A stretch of DNA of 64,000 nt from Cladopsammia gracilis (taxonomy: Eukaryota; Cnidaria; Anthozoa; Scleractinia; Dendrophylliidae): positions 248,001 to 312,000 of the forward strand of contig JAJGOT010000276.1 in NCBI GenBank assembly GCA_022457155.1. Direction: 5' to 3'. Positions 45,501 through 59,800 of the stretch are shown here, piece after piece (positions within the stretch are counted from its first letter, which is position 1; every line of letters starts with the position of its first letter). The notes under the pieces are model-generated. The model had not been told where the DNA came from. It made no database searches and saw only the letters and a list, made by a program, of their open reading frames with translations. A program made the position numbers and the translations under genes.

Positions 45501-47865
45501 ATACATGATTGGCAAAAATTGCTGTCTAATTATCTTGGGCTCACTGACTACTTTAATTTATCGTTTAATTGTGAAATTTAATAAGTGGTGGTTCAGGTGG
45601 TGATAAGAGGGTTTACCTATTCCCCGGAATCCAGAATCCGGAATCTTGAGCGTGAACTCCTAAAACCCGGAATGAACCAACACATGAAAAATAAATACTG
45701 TAAATACCCGTTTAATACCCGTTTAATTTTTTGTATTTGACATCGCGTGGCGTGGTTTTAGTCTTCAGTCGCATAGTTTTCTGATTCCTTACTTTACCTT
45801 TTTATACCAAAATTTTGACTATAGCGTGATCTGATTCCATAACGCACGCTGTGGTCTAAACTGACTATAGTGCATTGTCAAGCACATTCACAGGCTTAGC
45901 CAATCTATAAACAGGATAGATGAGAGTGAAATTGTAGCGGCACAAGCGGCGCGTTGAAACGAAGTAGTCGCGATTTTAAATTTTCCATACAGTATTATAA
46001 CTATATAATTTTATGCACACAGCACTGCAAGTGATTTTGCTTGTGGTTTTAGAATTTATAAGAACTAATTGAGCCATCAGGTGGGGAAAGGGTATTTTGC
46101 GGGCAGACCCAACAGTACATTTTTGTTTACAGTAATCAGAAAACATTATTTGCTTTTTTGTTATATAAAAAAGGAAATACATCAATGAAGGGAGACAAAT
46201 TAAATTTATATTGCAGCTAAAAAATTATAAGCACTGACATTTCAAAAACTTCCTGTGCGAACCGTTTGTTCTGATTGGCTTGAATTCAATGTCAAATTTC
46301 GATTGTATGTGCATGTGTAGTGCTGGCTATATAAAACACGATTTTCCCCACGTGGCGATGCAACATTGTCAAAAAAATAGTCTTGGCGAAATTCTTAAAA
46401 ATGTATAAAACTTTATGAATACAAAAGTGCATAATACTGTATGGAAAATTTAAAATCGTGACTTCTTCATTTCAACGGGGCTCTTGTGCTGCTATGATTT
46501 CACTCTCATCTATCCTGTTTATAGATTGGCTAAGCTTGTGAATGTGCTTGATAATGAAGCGTGATGTGTTGCACCATACTCAGTTTAGGCCACCGATGCA
46601 TTATACAACAGGTCACCCTCCTGGGTCATGCTATAGACAAAATTTTGGCATAAAAAGCAAAGTAAGGAATCGGAAAACTGATTAAAACTACGCCACACTA
46701 TGTCAAGTACGAAAAATTAAACAGGAATTAAACAGATATTTTTTTTCATGTTTTGGTTCTTTCCGGGTTTTAGGATTTCATGCTCAAGATTCCGGATTCC
46801 AGGGAATAGGTAAACCCGTGATAAGACACCAAATTTATAATAAGTAAATTATTAAAACTGCAACTGCCATGGGTAAACATTACAAACATTCCCAAAATGC
46901 TCCTTTCAGTTTGAAGATCCGTTTTTCCCAGGAGGGAGCTTTCAATCAAGTTTATTCATCTTATTATTTAAGAAGGCTCGTGAAGGCAAGGGTTACATGA
47001 TCCCCTCCATTACCTCCTACCATGGCTTGGCCATGCAATAGAGGCTCCTACTTAAAACTAAAGGAAACAGTTATGTTGTTTACTTTACATTAAGATTATT
47101 TCCTTCCACTTCAAATTTCTAGAAAACTGTATGATTGAAGTTTGTATGTTTGTTTGGTACTACTTAGGATGTCAAGTTCCGAGAGTTATTACAGAATGAA
47201 GCAGAGGATTCACTTGAGGATAGATCATTTACCTTGGTGTATGGACAAAATCTTGTGGATGTTTCTTATATGCATTTATGTGCAGCATCTAGTTCAATTG
47301 CTGAGGTATGGTTTTATCTTTTCAGTTGGAAACTAACCAGTGTTTAGACAATTCTAGTCTAGTCCATTCTATCCTTAGTTTTATGTCACAATGTTGGAAA
47401 TAACAGTTGGTCATTAGACATTGTTTGACCAAATTCATTGTAATATATTGGGCTCTTTTTTGTGATGCGCTAAACATGAAACAATTTAACATTTTTCTTG
47501 AAAGTATTGTTCAGCCATAAGCCATATATATATTTTTTTGCTGCAAAAAGCCATGATCCTGATTTTAGTAACCACCGGAAAGACCATATCATTAATTTGA
47601 AATTGCCCTATAATCCATTTAGTATGTCATGTATGCTGATAGACTGTGTCTTGCATAAAAAGCTCAATGGTGGACAATCAACCAATTTTTGGAAGATTTC
47701 TAATCAACATGAAAGTCTGGAAGGACTTACGTCCTGTAACTGATATCACATTTGTTGGTTAATCCACATATTATTACTTACAGGAATGGATCAAAGGACT
47801 CACTCCATTGCTGCATGACCTCAATCTTTACAATGCCAGCATCTTGACACAGCTGTTAAAACTGT

Positions 47866-47899
<34 letters not shown>

Positions 47900-50800
47900 C
47901 AAGTAGAGATCTGTATCAAAAGTTAATTCTACTTAACAATTGGTTCATGCTTTAGCGCGCACTATCGAGTTATGGAGCACATGGGAAGTTTTGAGAGCAC
48001 GAAAGAAGCGTATTGCCGAGGGCAACTCTAGCTTCTTGAGTGCTCTCCAAACTTCCCACGTGCTCCATAACTCGATAGTGCACAGCTAAAAGCATGAACC
48101 AATTGTTTTATAACATAGCCGGTGGAATTGTACATCAAATCCAACGCGAAAAATGGACAACAATATCAGAAGTGATTGTTCGCCGTAAGCGAAATATTAA
48201 GCAAAATAGGAATTGGTATTATTTCAAATTTTCTGTTGAAAGTTCGAGTTTTATTTTACTGCAGTTTAAATACAAAAGTCTTTATTTTTAAAAAAGAAAT
48301 CACGGTCAAGAATGGCACTTTGGTGATTTGCCTACGCTATTAGCGTGCACTATCGGGATTTTGAGCACGTTTACGTATACTGAATTTGATTGCGCAGCTC
48401 TGCTAGCTATGTTATAATGTTTAATAATTCATTAACTCAGTTGATTTGTATTGGGGTTTACAGAGGTGTACATGTGACTCAAATACCACCTATTGATTTG
48501 TCATAACTGTTATGAATTATTAATGAATTTTATGAGTAATCATGCAAACTCTGTCAAAAATACCTGTAGGGCAAGAGTACATATAACAATTTACATACAT
48601 ACATACACATACATACATACATACTTTATTGAGACTCCCTTCAACAGGGCTTTTTGGTCACAATGTTAACTATTACGTACATAATACTGGTAACAGAGGT
48701 TTTGCACGGCAGCCATGTTGCATGACAGAAACAATAGATTCTTTTCCCTGTGGGAAAGAATGTTCTTTCTAATGCAAAACATTTTCATTGTTCCTGCCAT
48801 ACAACATGGCTGCCATGCAAAACCTCTATACCTGAGTCACGTTGTAGTTAGTTGTAACTATCAGGGGGGAGGATCCAGGAAATTCAAAAACAGGGCTAGG
48901 GGATCATAGCAATTGCAGTAGACTGCTAGCAGTCCCTCTCTGGATAGTAGAGTGGACGAGCAAATAAGCGATCGCCGATCCGAGTGGCGAGCGAGCAAAA
49001 GTAATGCAAACTGAGGGGGCTCTAGGAAGGGAGGGAATGGAGTCTCTTCTGTAACAGACTCATTCAGATAACTCCGCCCACTAAGTGTGAGAACCCATTA
49101 AAAATAAACTAATCTTGTCAACTTCATAAAAGACAACTCCACCTCTGTTTGTTGCTCTGCTTGTAAACATGCATGAAACTGGCACGTGGGCTAAACTAGA
49201 ACGGTGCTTTGTACCGATTGTAGATTTATTATTTACAAAGCAGACTCCATTCATGTAATTTATTCAAGGATTTATTTGCAAAAGGTGACAGAAAATGTAA
49301 TTTCATGAGTTTGTTTTGATTGCGTTGATGAGCGAAAAAATGCCTACGAAACCCGTACAGAGAAGAAGTGGAGGAAGAAAGCCAAAGAAAGAGACGAGAG
49401 ACCTGATTTTTGTTGTGTGTGTAAGACAAATTTTAAGAATAAGGGGACTTTAATACATGTCTGAAAACCTTTTCACTACTTTGAAGGATGGTGCTCTGCT
49501 AAAAGATGTCGTGACTGAAAGTCTAAAGCTTTCCGTAAACTCTGCACCCAATCTATCTACTCGTGTTTGCAAGAAATGTGCACTGAAAATAAAAAATAAT
49601 GGATGATTTTAGTGTTGACTGAATAAACCTTTAAAATGCTGCATGTAATGGACAAGAGGTCAAGTCTGTCTGTTATGGTTTTGCATGGTGTTTGCTCTTG
49701 TAGAATTTGACCTCTTTTAGTGTCCTTGTTTGCCTGGCAGTTGGTTTGTTGTTTTTGCTGTTATTGGCATGTTGGCTTTTATTTAGGAAAGGTTTAAACT
49801 TCTCTAGCTTTTCTCTCTGAAATGACAGGAACCGAAATGCTTTGTTGGCCATGAATGCATTTCCTGTTATTTTGTCATGTTGGGCCCAGCTATTTTAGTT
49901 TTCAACGTTGCAGGATATTAATTTTGCAGATCCAAGCTTAGCAGAGAGAGTTGAAGGTTAAACAAATGACGGCATAACTAAATATTTTAAACGGCTCTGG
50001 AAAACTTTGTGTAAATTCCTCCTGTCAGTATCACAGCTAGAGATTTTTTCCTAAGATCAAAGAAACAACAGAGCAACAGGCTGTTAGAACAACAGGCCTG
50101 TTAAATCTTTATTTTGATCTAAAAGGAAAAATCTCTCAGGCATGTACATGTACGTGGGGTAGACTATTCTAAAGCTGGGCTAAAATGCTTTTAGTGACAA
50201 GCAGGATTTGTGCTAGGCCTGTCACCTTTTATAACAACATCTATTCACTTCCCTTTATAGCCGTGTGGAGTTGGTGATGTTTACAATTCCTCTGTAGGCA
50301 ATTTTGACAGTCTGTTCTTCTTCACTGCTTCTTTTAAAAATAAACCACCAGGCATCCAGACATATTGTCTAAAACATTTTCATTCCTGCCATTACATGTC
50401 ATTGTGTCAACTCTGATGTGAAACTGGAGATATCTTGATGTGTTAAGATTGTTAATACTCGTCAAACTTGCTGACAGCTTCCTTTGGTCTATGAAGCAAC
50501 TGGAGTTTTCAGTCCCTGGTGCAGTTGGGAATTCAAATGCGTCTGTTACAGAAGAGACTGCAGTCCCTCTTCCTCCTGCCTCTCTCCCAGTTTTCCCTTG
50601 GCTCTTTCGCTCGCTCCAGTCTTGTCAAGCTTGTTTTCATGATCAGCTCGCTCGCTCGATTGACTGCAAAGGGCCATGTTAGCAGTCTACAATTGCAGCA
50701 AGAGTGGAACCTTGCTCCTTACCTGCAACAACTGTAATAGAGTGTTTGCACATGACATCATAACTAGAAATTAACAAATCAAAAGTATACATCCTACAAA

Positions 50801-53800
50801 GCTACTGTAGCTGTTTCTAACATGGTATGTGGATACCATTGTTATAATCTTTCACATAAAGTTTCAGGTTTTAACCATGTTTTGCCTCCGATTAATAAAG
50901 GTTTTAAATGTGTCATGCAATCCGGCCATCACGCCATTTCAAATAAGCCGTGAAACAAAAAAAATTGAACCAGTTGAAAGTTATTTTTGAATTATAGATG
51001 TTTATAAGCCGATTTAATGGCACTTGTAGTGAATACAATATTTTGTGATGAGATTTTTGGTGTAATCAAGGCTTTGATTTTTTGGCCACAAGATGGCTGC
51101 TCCAGATACATTTCTTACTAAAAAGGTCTAATACTTGTTCTAATGCTCTTGCACTTTAAAATTTGGCCCACATCTGTAGTTTTAAACTCTCTACAATTCC
51201 ATAAACATTTTGGAATCGAGAACTGCTTCTGTATTTTAATATGACGTCAGTGAAAACACTCTATAAAAAATAAAAAGTCCCTGACAAAGGGGGCACTGTG
51301 GCCCCCTCCCCTGCCTTAAATCTGCCCATGACCATTACCACTTCTTAGAGTTTTGTGCAAGTTTTTGACAAGTTTCTGAATGACTCCATTTAAATGCCCA
51401 ATTGAAATGATAGAACTGTGTGAGGCTATGTCGACAAGTTGGATGCTTGCTTGTCAAGTGGAAGTTTTTATTATGGTATGGTAACCAACACTGTAAGATT
51501 TAACCCAATGAGACCTCAGATGCTTGAATGGGGGTTAGGCTAACTTCTACCATTTGTGACATCATCCCTTTTTGCGACAGAAGGTGTCTTTTATAACTAA
51601 CTCATGCAGAAGGAAGAAATATTTCAAACAGTACCCAAATGAGAGAGATCTCATGAATTGGGCCTGCCAGAGTTAATATGTGAAAAACCTGTCAGATTTT
51701 TCTGGCAAAGTGTAGGGAAATCTGGTCTGCCTACCACTTCTTGTTAAAAAAATTCCCCTTCAGCATTTCCAGGAAACTTTTACTACATAAATAGTCTAGT
51801 GAAAGGCCAGCATCAAAGGGGAAAAATGGAATAAGAATGCAAAGAAAGGGGAGTAAAATGAACCAAAAGGCATGCTTATTAAGCTTTTTCTTTTATTTGA
51901 CCCAGAAAGGAAAGGAAACTCAGTTTTCATGTTTGCTTGCAACATGAAATCACAGCAGTCAGAAAATGGCATAAGTGGTTTTAAATTCCCATTTTCTGCT
52001 TAATTTCTAGGAGTCAATGGGTTAATCAGACCTTATAATGGTCCATGGTTTTCATATCTAATCAGTGCATACAGGAAAGGAGAGCTGCTTGTTCACTGAA
52101 TGTAAATCTTATGATGTTTTCTGGGGTTTACAATAATTTTTTATTGTATTTTATATTTTTGTTCTCAGCTACGTTAAACTTGGCCACCTAGCTAGTCCTT
52201 CAAACATGATTTCAGTCAAGAGGTAAGCATGAGTTAGCATTTTTTGTAACTTCTACAAATTTGAAATTCAGTTCAGTGAACTGAATTCAAACTGTTTTTT
52301 TTTTTAGTATCTGCAAATGTCTAAATGTTGGAAAGTATGAGCAGAGGGTCTTTGAGGGCCTGGAGGCCATGAAACTTCCTTGTGGCAAGGTAAGAGTTGA
52401 TTGATTCAGAATGGTTATAATAAAATTGTTATTAATTATCATGATAAGCTGTCTGAGCCTATGAAATAGCTATAGAGAAAAGAAACAAGGTTCTCACACC
52501 TTGAAAGTGAATTGTGCTTAAAAGATAATTTAGAGAAATTATGATGGTTTCAGTGATACATGTCTAATTGATTTTTTTTCTGGTCACCCAGCTTCTTAAC
52601 TATTATAATATAATTATTATGCTCTGTTTGATTTTGGTTCTCTATGGGTAATGAGTTGGGTAATGTAGTTCTTACATTTGAGTCTGTGAATAACCTTTTA
52701 AGGTGTGACCATTCAACCTGTAGTCTCATTTTTATCTCGTGAATATGCAAAGCCTGTTTAAAGAGATATTACAGGGCATCTGACAGGATGCGGTGATGCG
52801 GATCCGCATTATTCTCTGATTTCCGCATTCTCCGCATCTTCGGAACATTTTCCGCATAAAACTGAAAAATTTGCCCAATATTAGCAATAAAGCAGCTGCT
52901 TATCATCCTCACAAACATATTTTATTAAAAGCCGAAGAGATTAATTATTTTGAAGCAGTTTTTCTCCTAAAAATTGACGAAAACGTGCCGATTCGTTCGC
53001 GAGCGATTTTTAACCTCCAGGCGTTCCACACGTCTGTTGGCGATAAGCCTGGATACTAGTTTTGTGGTTAGCCTGGTTACTAAGGCTAACCAAGATGGCC
53101 GCTTGTTTACATACTCTTTTCTTTGGCTTCTTTTGTTCGTTTTCGGTGTTCCTTCATTGCTAAAAGCTTCAAAATGTCTGACAAAGATAGCACGCACTGT
53201 TTTAACACAGGCATTTTGACAATTTGAGGCTAAATTTTACAATTTATAAACAACAGCGCTCACGTTTGTGCATTACGTGTTCGATGAAATTGCATGAAAG
53301 GCCCAATTATCACTTTTATAAATTGTTCAAATTTCCACATAATACAGAGTGTTTTCCGCATAATCGACGCATTTTCCCGCATAATATGCCCTCAATTTTC
53401 CGCATCCTATGAGATGCCCTGATATTAGTACATGCAGATATGCAAATTTGTCATTTGATGTCCCTCAGTCATAAACTTGTTAACTTGTATTATGGAATGT
53501 CTCGTTTCAGGCAATGTCACGATAAGATAAATACGCTTATTTGTAAACTGCAAATGGAATTAAAATTGCAAGTTAACATTCAGGGCTTGAAATAGTGGCT
53601 TGCCAATGGCCAAATGACAGGCCAAATTTCAGGTTTGGCAGGCAAAAATAATGATGAACTGTCAAATGGATAATAAAATGGCAGGCGAAATTCACTGGAG
53701 TGGTTTTGTGATATTTTCTACTCCTCTTATACCATGCTCCTTTATCTACTATTCCTGTCCTCAAATGAATCATCCCCGGTGAAAAATATTATTACCATTT

Positions 53801-56800
53801 AAAGCAGGGTTGTCAAAAAGTGTTGGCGACCGATGATGTCGCCGGCTACTGCAAGGTTTTCGCCAGCTAAAAATCGCAGGGAAAAGCAGGAAAAAAATCT
53901 GGAAGATTAGAAAACACAGAAATAAAAGCTTTTGTAATGAAACTTCGGATGTGCTGATTTTCGTTTGAAGAGTTTTTTTGCCTGCCTTGACATCCTGGGC
54001 CTGTTCATTTTACTTCCGCGCCCATTGTATGTAAGCTGATATTTGCAACTGTGCCAATTAAATATTCACGGTTTGATGGTTTCCGAATTTGTTTGTTTGC
54101 TGTCTGGAATAAAATCTGTTATTTCGCTTTAAAAGAATTCTATTTTTGGAGTCTGGCTGTAATGCGATTGAAAATAACGGCACTTTGTACAACATTCATA
54201 AGGAACTAAAAATTGTTCTACTTACTGTGTGTTTCAATTTGATCAAGTGTTGATTTATCAATAGCGATGTTACGTAATAAATTTTCAGCAACCAAACGGG
54301 GTCTCGTTATGGAAATTTTGACATCCTTATGCATCGGCATTAAAGTCGGAAGTTTGAAAGTATGAAAGATAAAAACAATGAAACATTAATGCTTCGCTGT
54401 CTTCACTCTTGCTAAGGTTTGATGTAAATAAATAAAAGTATTAAGGATCTCCGAAACTTAAGTCAATTTTCCCGTGCTACATCTCTAATCAGAGTCTAGA
54501 ATTTTTTCGCATGAGGCATCTCAAATATAGTAAAAATTTCAATAATTATGTGGCAGGTCAAAATTTGTTTGGCCTGCCAAAAACAAAAAAATGGCAGGCT
54601 ATAATTTTTTCTATTTTGCACAGTGACATTTATCATTTAACTGTTTTTTTTTTTTACTATTTTTTAAGTTATTTGCTCAAATTGCAGCCCGCTGCCCACA
54701 AAGGCATAACGCACCGAAAGCGTGGATTCTATATGTGTGTCTGCTAGCGAAATTAATATGTTATGTCTCATTTCAGACAATGCATATTTATGTCATGTTA
54801 AGATGTTTTCTTATTTGTAAACTAAATATGCTTTTAATTTGTAAACATCAAGAAAAACTAAAATTAACCTTGTATTCACGAAATGGCTCTTAAAGAGCCT
54901 CTTTGATTCAAATTGTAAGCATTATTAATAGTACCAGCTGGTACACTTGATGGTGAAAGGGTTAAGTGAACTACAGGTTTGGCGTGGGTGAAATATATAC
55001 CCTTGTAAAAATTCAGTGTATTTATAGCTGTCAAGCACTTAGAAAGGTATACTTTAAGTATACTTACCAAAAGTGTATACTTAAAGAACACTACTTTTGG
55101 TCACTTAAAAAGTACACATGAAGTGTACTGTATGGCAAGTATATGTATGCTTTAAATAGTACTCTTTTGTGTGATAAGTGCATTTCAACCCATTGAATAA
55201 GTATGTAAGGTGTGCATGTGATTTTTTGAAGAAGACTACAGACTGTAGTATTAATATTAATTAGCACTTCCTTATCTGAAACTGTTTTTTATTCTGTTTT
55301 GCAGCTGTCTGATGAACTGGACTATGCTTCATTTAGCTTTGAGCAGTTTTATCAGCTCTACTTGAAAGTGTGTGCCAGGCTAGAAATTGAACAGCTGTGT
55401 AGAGAATGGTAAGTTTTGATACAGTATGGGAACCATTTCCCTGTATTATCATATTATATCCTCAATAAAAAAAAAAAACAGTCAACTCTGAATTCTTTTA
55501 AAGCTTCCTTGCAGGCATAGCCTTTTCTTCCTTAATTTAATTCTCTTCTTGTTGAAACCTAGTAGAGTTTTAGGCTTAATTAAAATTGATAATTAGGTAT
55601 TATAAATATATTAATTGTATTAGCATTAGTTGGTATTTAAGTTATTATTAAACTTTTCTTACAATATTTAGAGACATGGCTCAATGGAACAGCATACATG
55701 TAATATTGTTAGTTTAAATTGAATATTACATGAAAATGATTTCAAACTAGTTTGAAATCATTTTGACCTAAAATCATTTCAAACACCAACAAAGTTTTTT
55801 ATGAATTGATACCATGCATAAATAAAGCTTATGGTGATGATAATGATGATGATGATTGTTGAACAATTTTTACACAGGGGAGGAGGTAAAGCACCTTACC
55901 TTAACGTGAACCAGTTGGTCAATTTTCTAAATCAGGAACAGAGGGATCCACGACTGAATGAAATACTTTACCCTTACTACAATAAGGAAAAGGCACTTTC
56001 ATTAATCTGGAAATATGAGAAATCGCTGAATAATCTTCAAAGAGGTATAAAATCAGTACATTTGATTGTGGTAAGGTCCCAATTAAAGCTTAGGAGTTCA
56101 GCAGGCTTCCATGACTTTAAGAACCTGAGCCTAAGGAATTAACAACCTCAAGGGAACCTGAAGTATCCTTGGGAGACAGAAATAAATCCAAAGGGACTGC
56201 CTTGGTGGGAATGCTTGGTGTCCAAAAATGCTGTGTGTGTTCGTGTACCTAAATGTCCAATATGTCAGTTATAAACATACCATAGCTATTTACCCGGAGT
56301 ACTGCTCTGAGGAGAGGGTAAAAAAAAATATTTCCAAAATGTAAGTCACCCTCACAGAAATTGCATATTAATGAGGTTCGATTGCAGTAACAAGTAGGTG
56401 TTCCTTTTAAAATTATCCAACAAGATTTTCCATCACTTTTATTTTGGTGTCGCGGCACTGGGTTAGTCTTACTAACAAGTTACTGTACCAGTAGTATACC
56501 AGTTGTTGATTTTATTCTACTTTTTTTGTCAGATCGTATAACTGTAAATGGCCTGACAAGATATCTGCTGAGTGATGATAACCTTCTAATGATGCCCAAC
56601 AGAGTGGAAATCTATCAAGACATGACACAACCACTGTCACACTACTTTATCAACTCATCACACAACACTTACCTTGTTGGTGAGTTTGTCACTTTGTACT
56701 GTGATAATCTTACATAATTATAGATTCCTGGTTTAAAAACATTTGAAGCCTTTAACTCCTGAAGCCAAACCATGAATAATGGATTAGATGATTTCAATCC

Positions 56801-59800
56801 CAAAGTTTGACCATTTAGAGATTGGAAGCTGTTGCACCTGGCTTTCCTTACAATGCAGTGTTGTTCTAACCTTCACAATCAATTAAGCTACACTTCCCTT
56901 GATATACATTTCTGTGATCCTTTAAATTAATGATTATGTCTTTACAATCCACAATTTGCATGCAACAAAATTGTTGACTGAGATAACTTCATAGGAAAAG
57001 TAAAGAAAGGTAGGATAACTCATTTTGAACAAAGTGTCTCCACTAATTTTGACACCAAATGCAATTGGTGAGAAAATTGTCAAGTTTAAAGGGGTATGTT
57101 TTGGGAACATAACAAACCTAACCCTTCCTGGTTCCTTGTTTTGAGTTTCTTTGTGAAATCCTAATGACTGTGTCATGATCACCAGCCATATGAAAACTAT
57201 CCAGATTTGTACTTCTCCATGCTACTGCATTTGTTTTCCAATATAGGACGTCAGTTTGGTGGCAAATCGTCAGTGGAGATGTACAGGCAGTGCCTGCTGG
57301 CAGGCTGTCGGTAAGTTAAAAATTTTTCCAGAACCCTTGAAATGTTGAACAAAATTAATATATTAACTGTCATTTGAACTGTATAACTGTCTATTAGGGA
57401 CATCAGCTTTGTTCCTGAGATGTCCATAGTAACAAGATTTGATTCCCAGGGGGTGGGGAATCTGGACTTTTTAAAGTGCACATGAAGTGAAATTTCACTA
57501 AATCATCTGATTTAAGAGTTATTTTGATGGGTAAATAAGTCACTTGAAGTTGGCCGGAACATATTTTACAAGTGACAGCATATTACACAAGGACCTGGGT
57601 TCTAGTGACGTCATTAGTGTGTTTAAAACTGAGCGCGTCACTTGTTTTTCAGTGGAGTTTTGGCAACTTGTGGAAGGATTCATTCAATTAAATATGTTTG
57701 AAAGTGATACGTATTTTAGCCCCAGGTTTGTCCCCTTCTCTGCCAGGTTTCATTGTGACCGAACACACAAATGACATTACAAATACATTGTTTGTACCCT
57801 TTTGACTACGCTCAAAATGTTGCCAGGGCTCGAAATTAAAAAAAAAGTTCAGTCGCCATTTTGCGACTAGATACGAAAATCAAGTCGCAAGTTCACAAAT
57901 TTTAGTCGCAAAACTAAGTAGCAACAATTAGTTAAAAAATAACTTTGACTAACAAATGATTAACAAGACTCATTTTATTACTTCAACAGCTTTAATGATG
58001 ACTGTACATGTATAGAACGAAACATGCAATACTATAAACTTGGCCGCCACAATCGTAACGATCAAGACATCTTTCTCGATCTTAAAACTAGTGTTAACTC
58101 AAAATTATATTTTTTGGTGAAATTAGCTTCCAGAAAGGATACAATCTTGGAACATATCCACTTAAACGTCCGTCACCGTTGCAAAATTGATGATACTTTT
58201 GGCCGATTCTACCTGGCCGCGATCAGCCGCGATGACAACTCTAATCCAGCGGTTCAACAAACAAAAATATGAGCCTGCAATACATATGAAAAAGAAACCG
58301 CTGCAATGGCGGCCGCAATCGAGGGAATAGCGTTGCGTCGTAACATTGCGGGTAAATTATGAACAATTTTACCCCATATCTTCAAATTTCTACGATAATC
58401 AAGGCACACAACAATATATTTTTTCACTTCTTTATTTATTTCGGCAAAAATAGTGGCAAAGTAGCGACTGCTAGGCTTTTTATTTCATTATTGGCCAAGG
58501 CGAAAACTACTCTCAAATTTGCGACTCCTCTGGAAGTTTTAGTCGCAAACACAAAAATTAAGTCGCAAATGCGACCGTATTGGTCGCAATTTCGAGCCCT
58601 GGTTGCAACCTCGTTCCCAGGGACTCTCATCTTCCCGCCCCCTGGAGCGAGAGAAGAGAGACCCTGGTCAACTCTGGTCACGTACGTGCGTCCCAAAATC
58701 TGGGATGTAACAGATAAAAGATTTGAGGGAGGGGTGGCAAAGTGTGAAATTTGTTCGCTCTAGCAGAGCATTGCAAATCAAAACAAATCCGAAAAGCGTT
58801 TGGCGGCTTCCTATAAAATATGTGAAGCGGCGGTCATATCCACATCGACTGGTTTTGATAGTGCAAGTTGCTTTAGGATCTGTAAATTAACAGTTGGGGA
58901 ATTGTCACGGCGCTTGAAGATTTGTCGGCAGTATTAAAAGCTAATTTTGGACTTGCAACACAATTACAGTCCAATTTTATTACTGGACCCCGCCGCTAAG
59001 CTCGGTCTCGGCAGAAAATGCTTTTGATTTTACCTGTATATGGCATTGTTCCAAACTAAGATGAATTATCGCTACATACTATTTAGCAGGCGATCTTCAA
59101 GCTTCATTCGACAGGCACATTAAATTGTCGCTGTCTGTTCTCGGACGATGGCGAAGTGGAAAAATATTTTGACATGCAGATCGACTCTACACTTTCATAA
59201 CAGGAAATGAGGTAGAGAAGATAATGATAGCTTTATTCTTCGTAGGTGAGGCATGTTGTTTTATTCAACATTTACCAGTTCCAGCCGTTTGAATGTCTAT
59301 ACATGTACAAGATCTTTACATTTCATTATGTCATTATACGCTTGTAAAATTATTGAACGATAACCATTTTAATCCTTGCGTATAATTCATTCGCTTTTGT
59401 TTGAATCGTTTCCGGACATCAACGGACTCGCGCACAGCACGAGCCACTGTGAAGAAAACGAGACAAAGTTACAAACACCGTCGACCCCTCCTTAGGAATA
59501 TAATTGTCCAAGAGGCACGTGACCAGAGTTGACCAGGGTCTCTCTTCTCTCGCTCCAGGGGGCGGGAAGATGAGAGACCCTGGGAACGAGGTTGAAAATG
59601 TTGCAAATTTCAGGACCTGGCGGGAGCTTTCAAACCGCTCAAAATAGTGGAAAACGACTGAAAGTGAAATAAAGGTGACAAAAACAACATAAAACTCAAG
59701 GGGGGTACTCCCCTATATAACCTAAGTACCCCCCCCCCCCAGGTGAACGAGCTATAGCAGTGGGACAAAATTTCACTTGATAGTTTGATTGGCTGTTAAC

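Larger units (their letters stand above)
40102..47167 (+). other. PLCB4-like intron 3 (7.07 kb)
   Basis: Contains a 106-bp repeat monomer (about 42215-42305), a decayed one near 43915-44020, two TTAA-type elements (43432-43624, 44274-44728) and the 45609-46817 MULE-like element. 40110-42200 and 42310-43420 hold no recognised feature; the longest frame there (minus 40985-41413) shows no domain. Confidence 0.7.

Noticed and set aside
50440..50737. Overlapping 72-80 codon frames
   Set aside because: They fall in the right terminal repeat of the Pack-MULE-like element.
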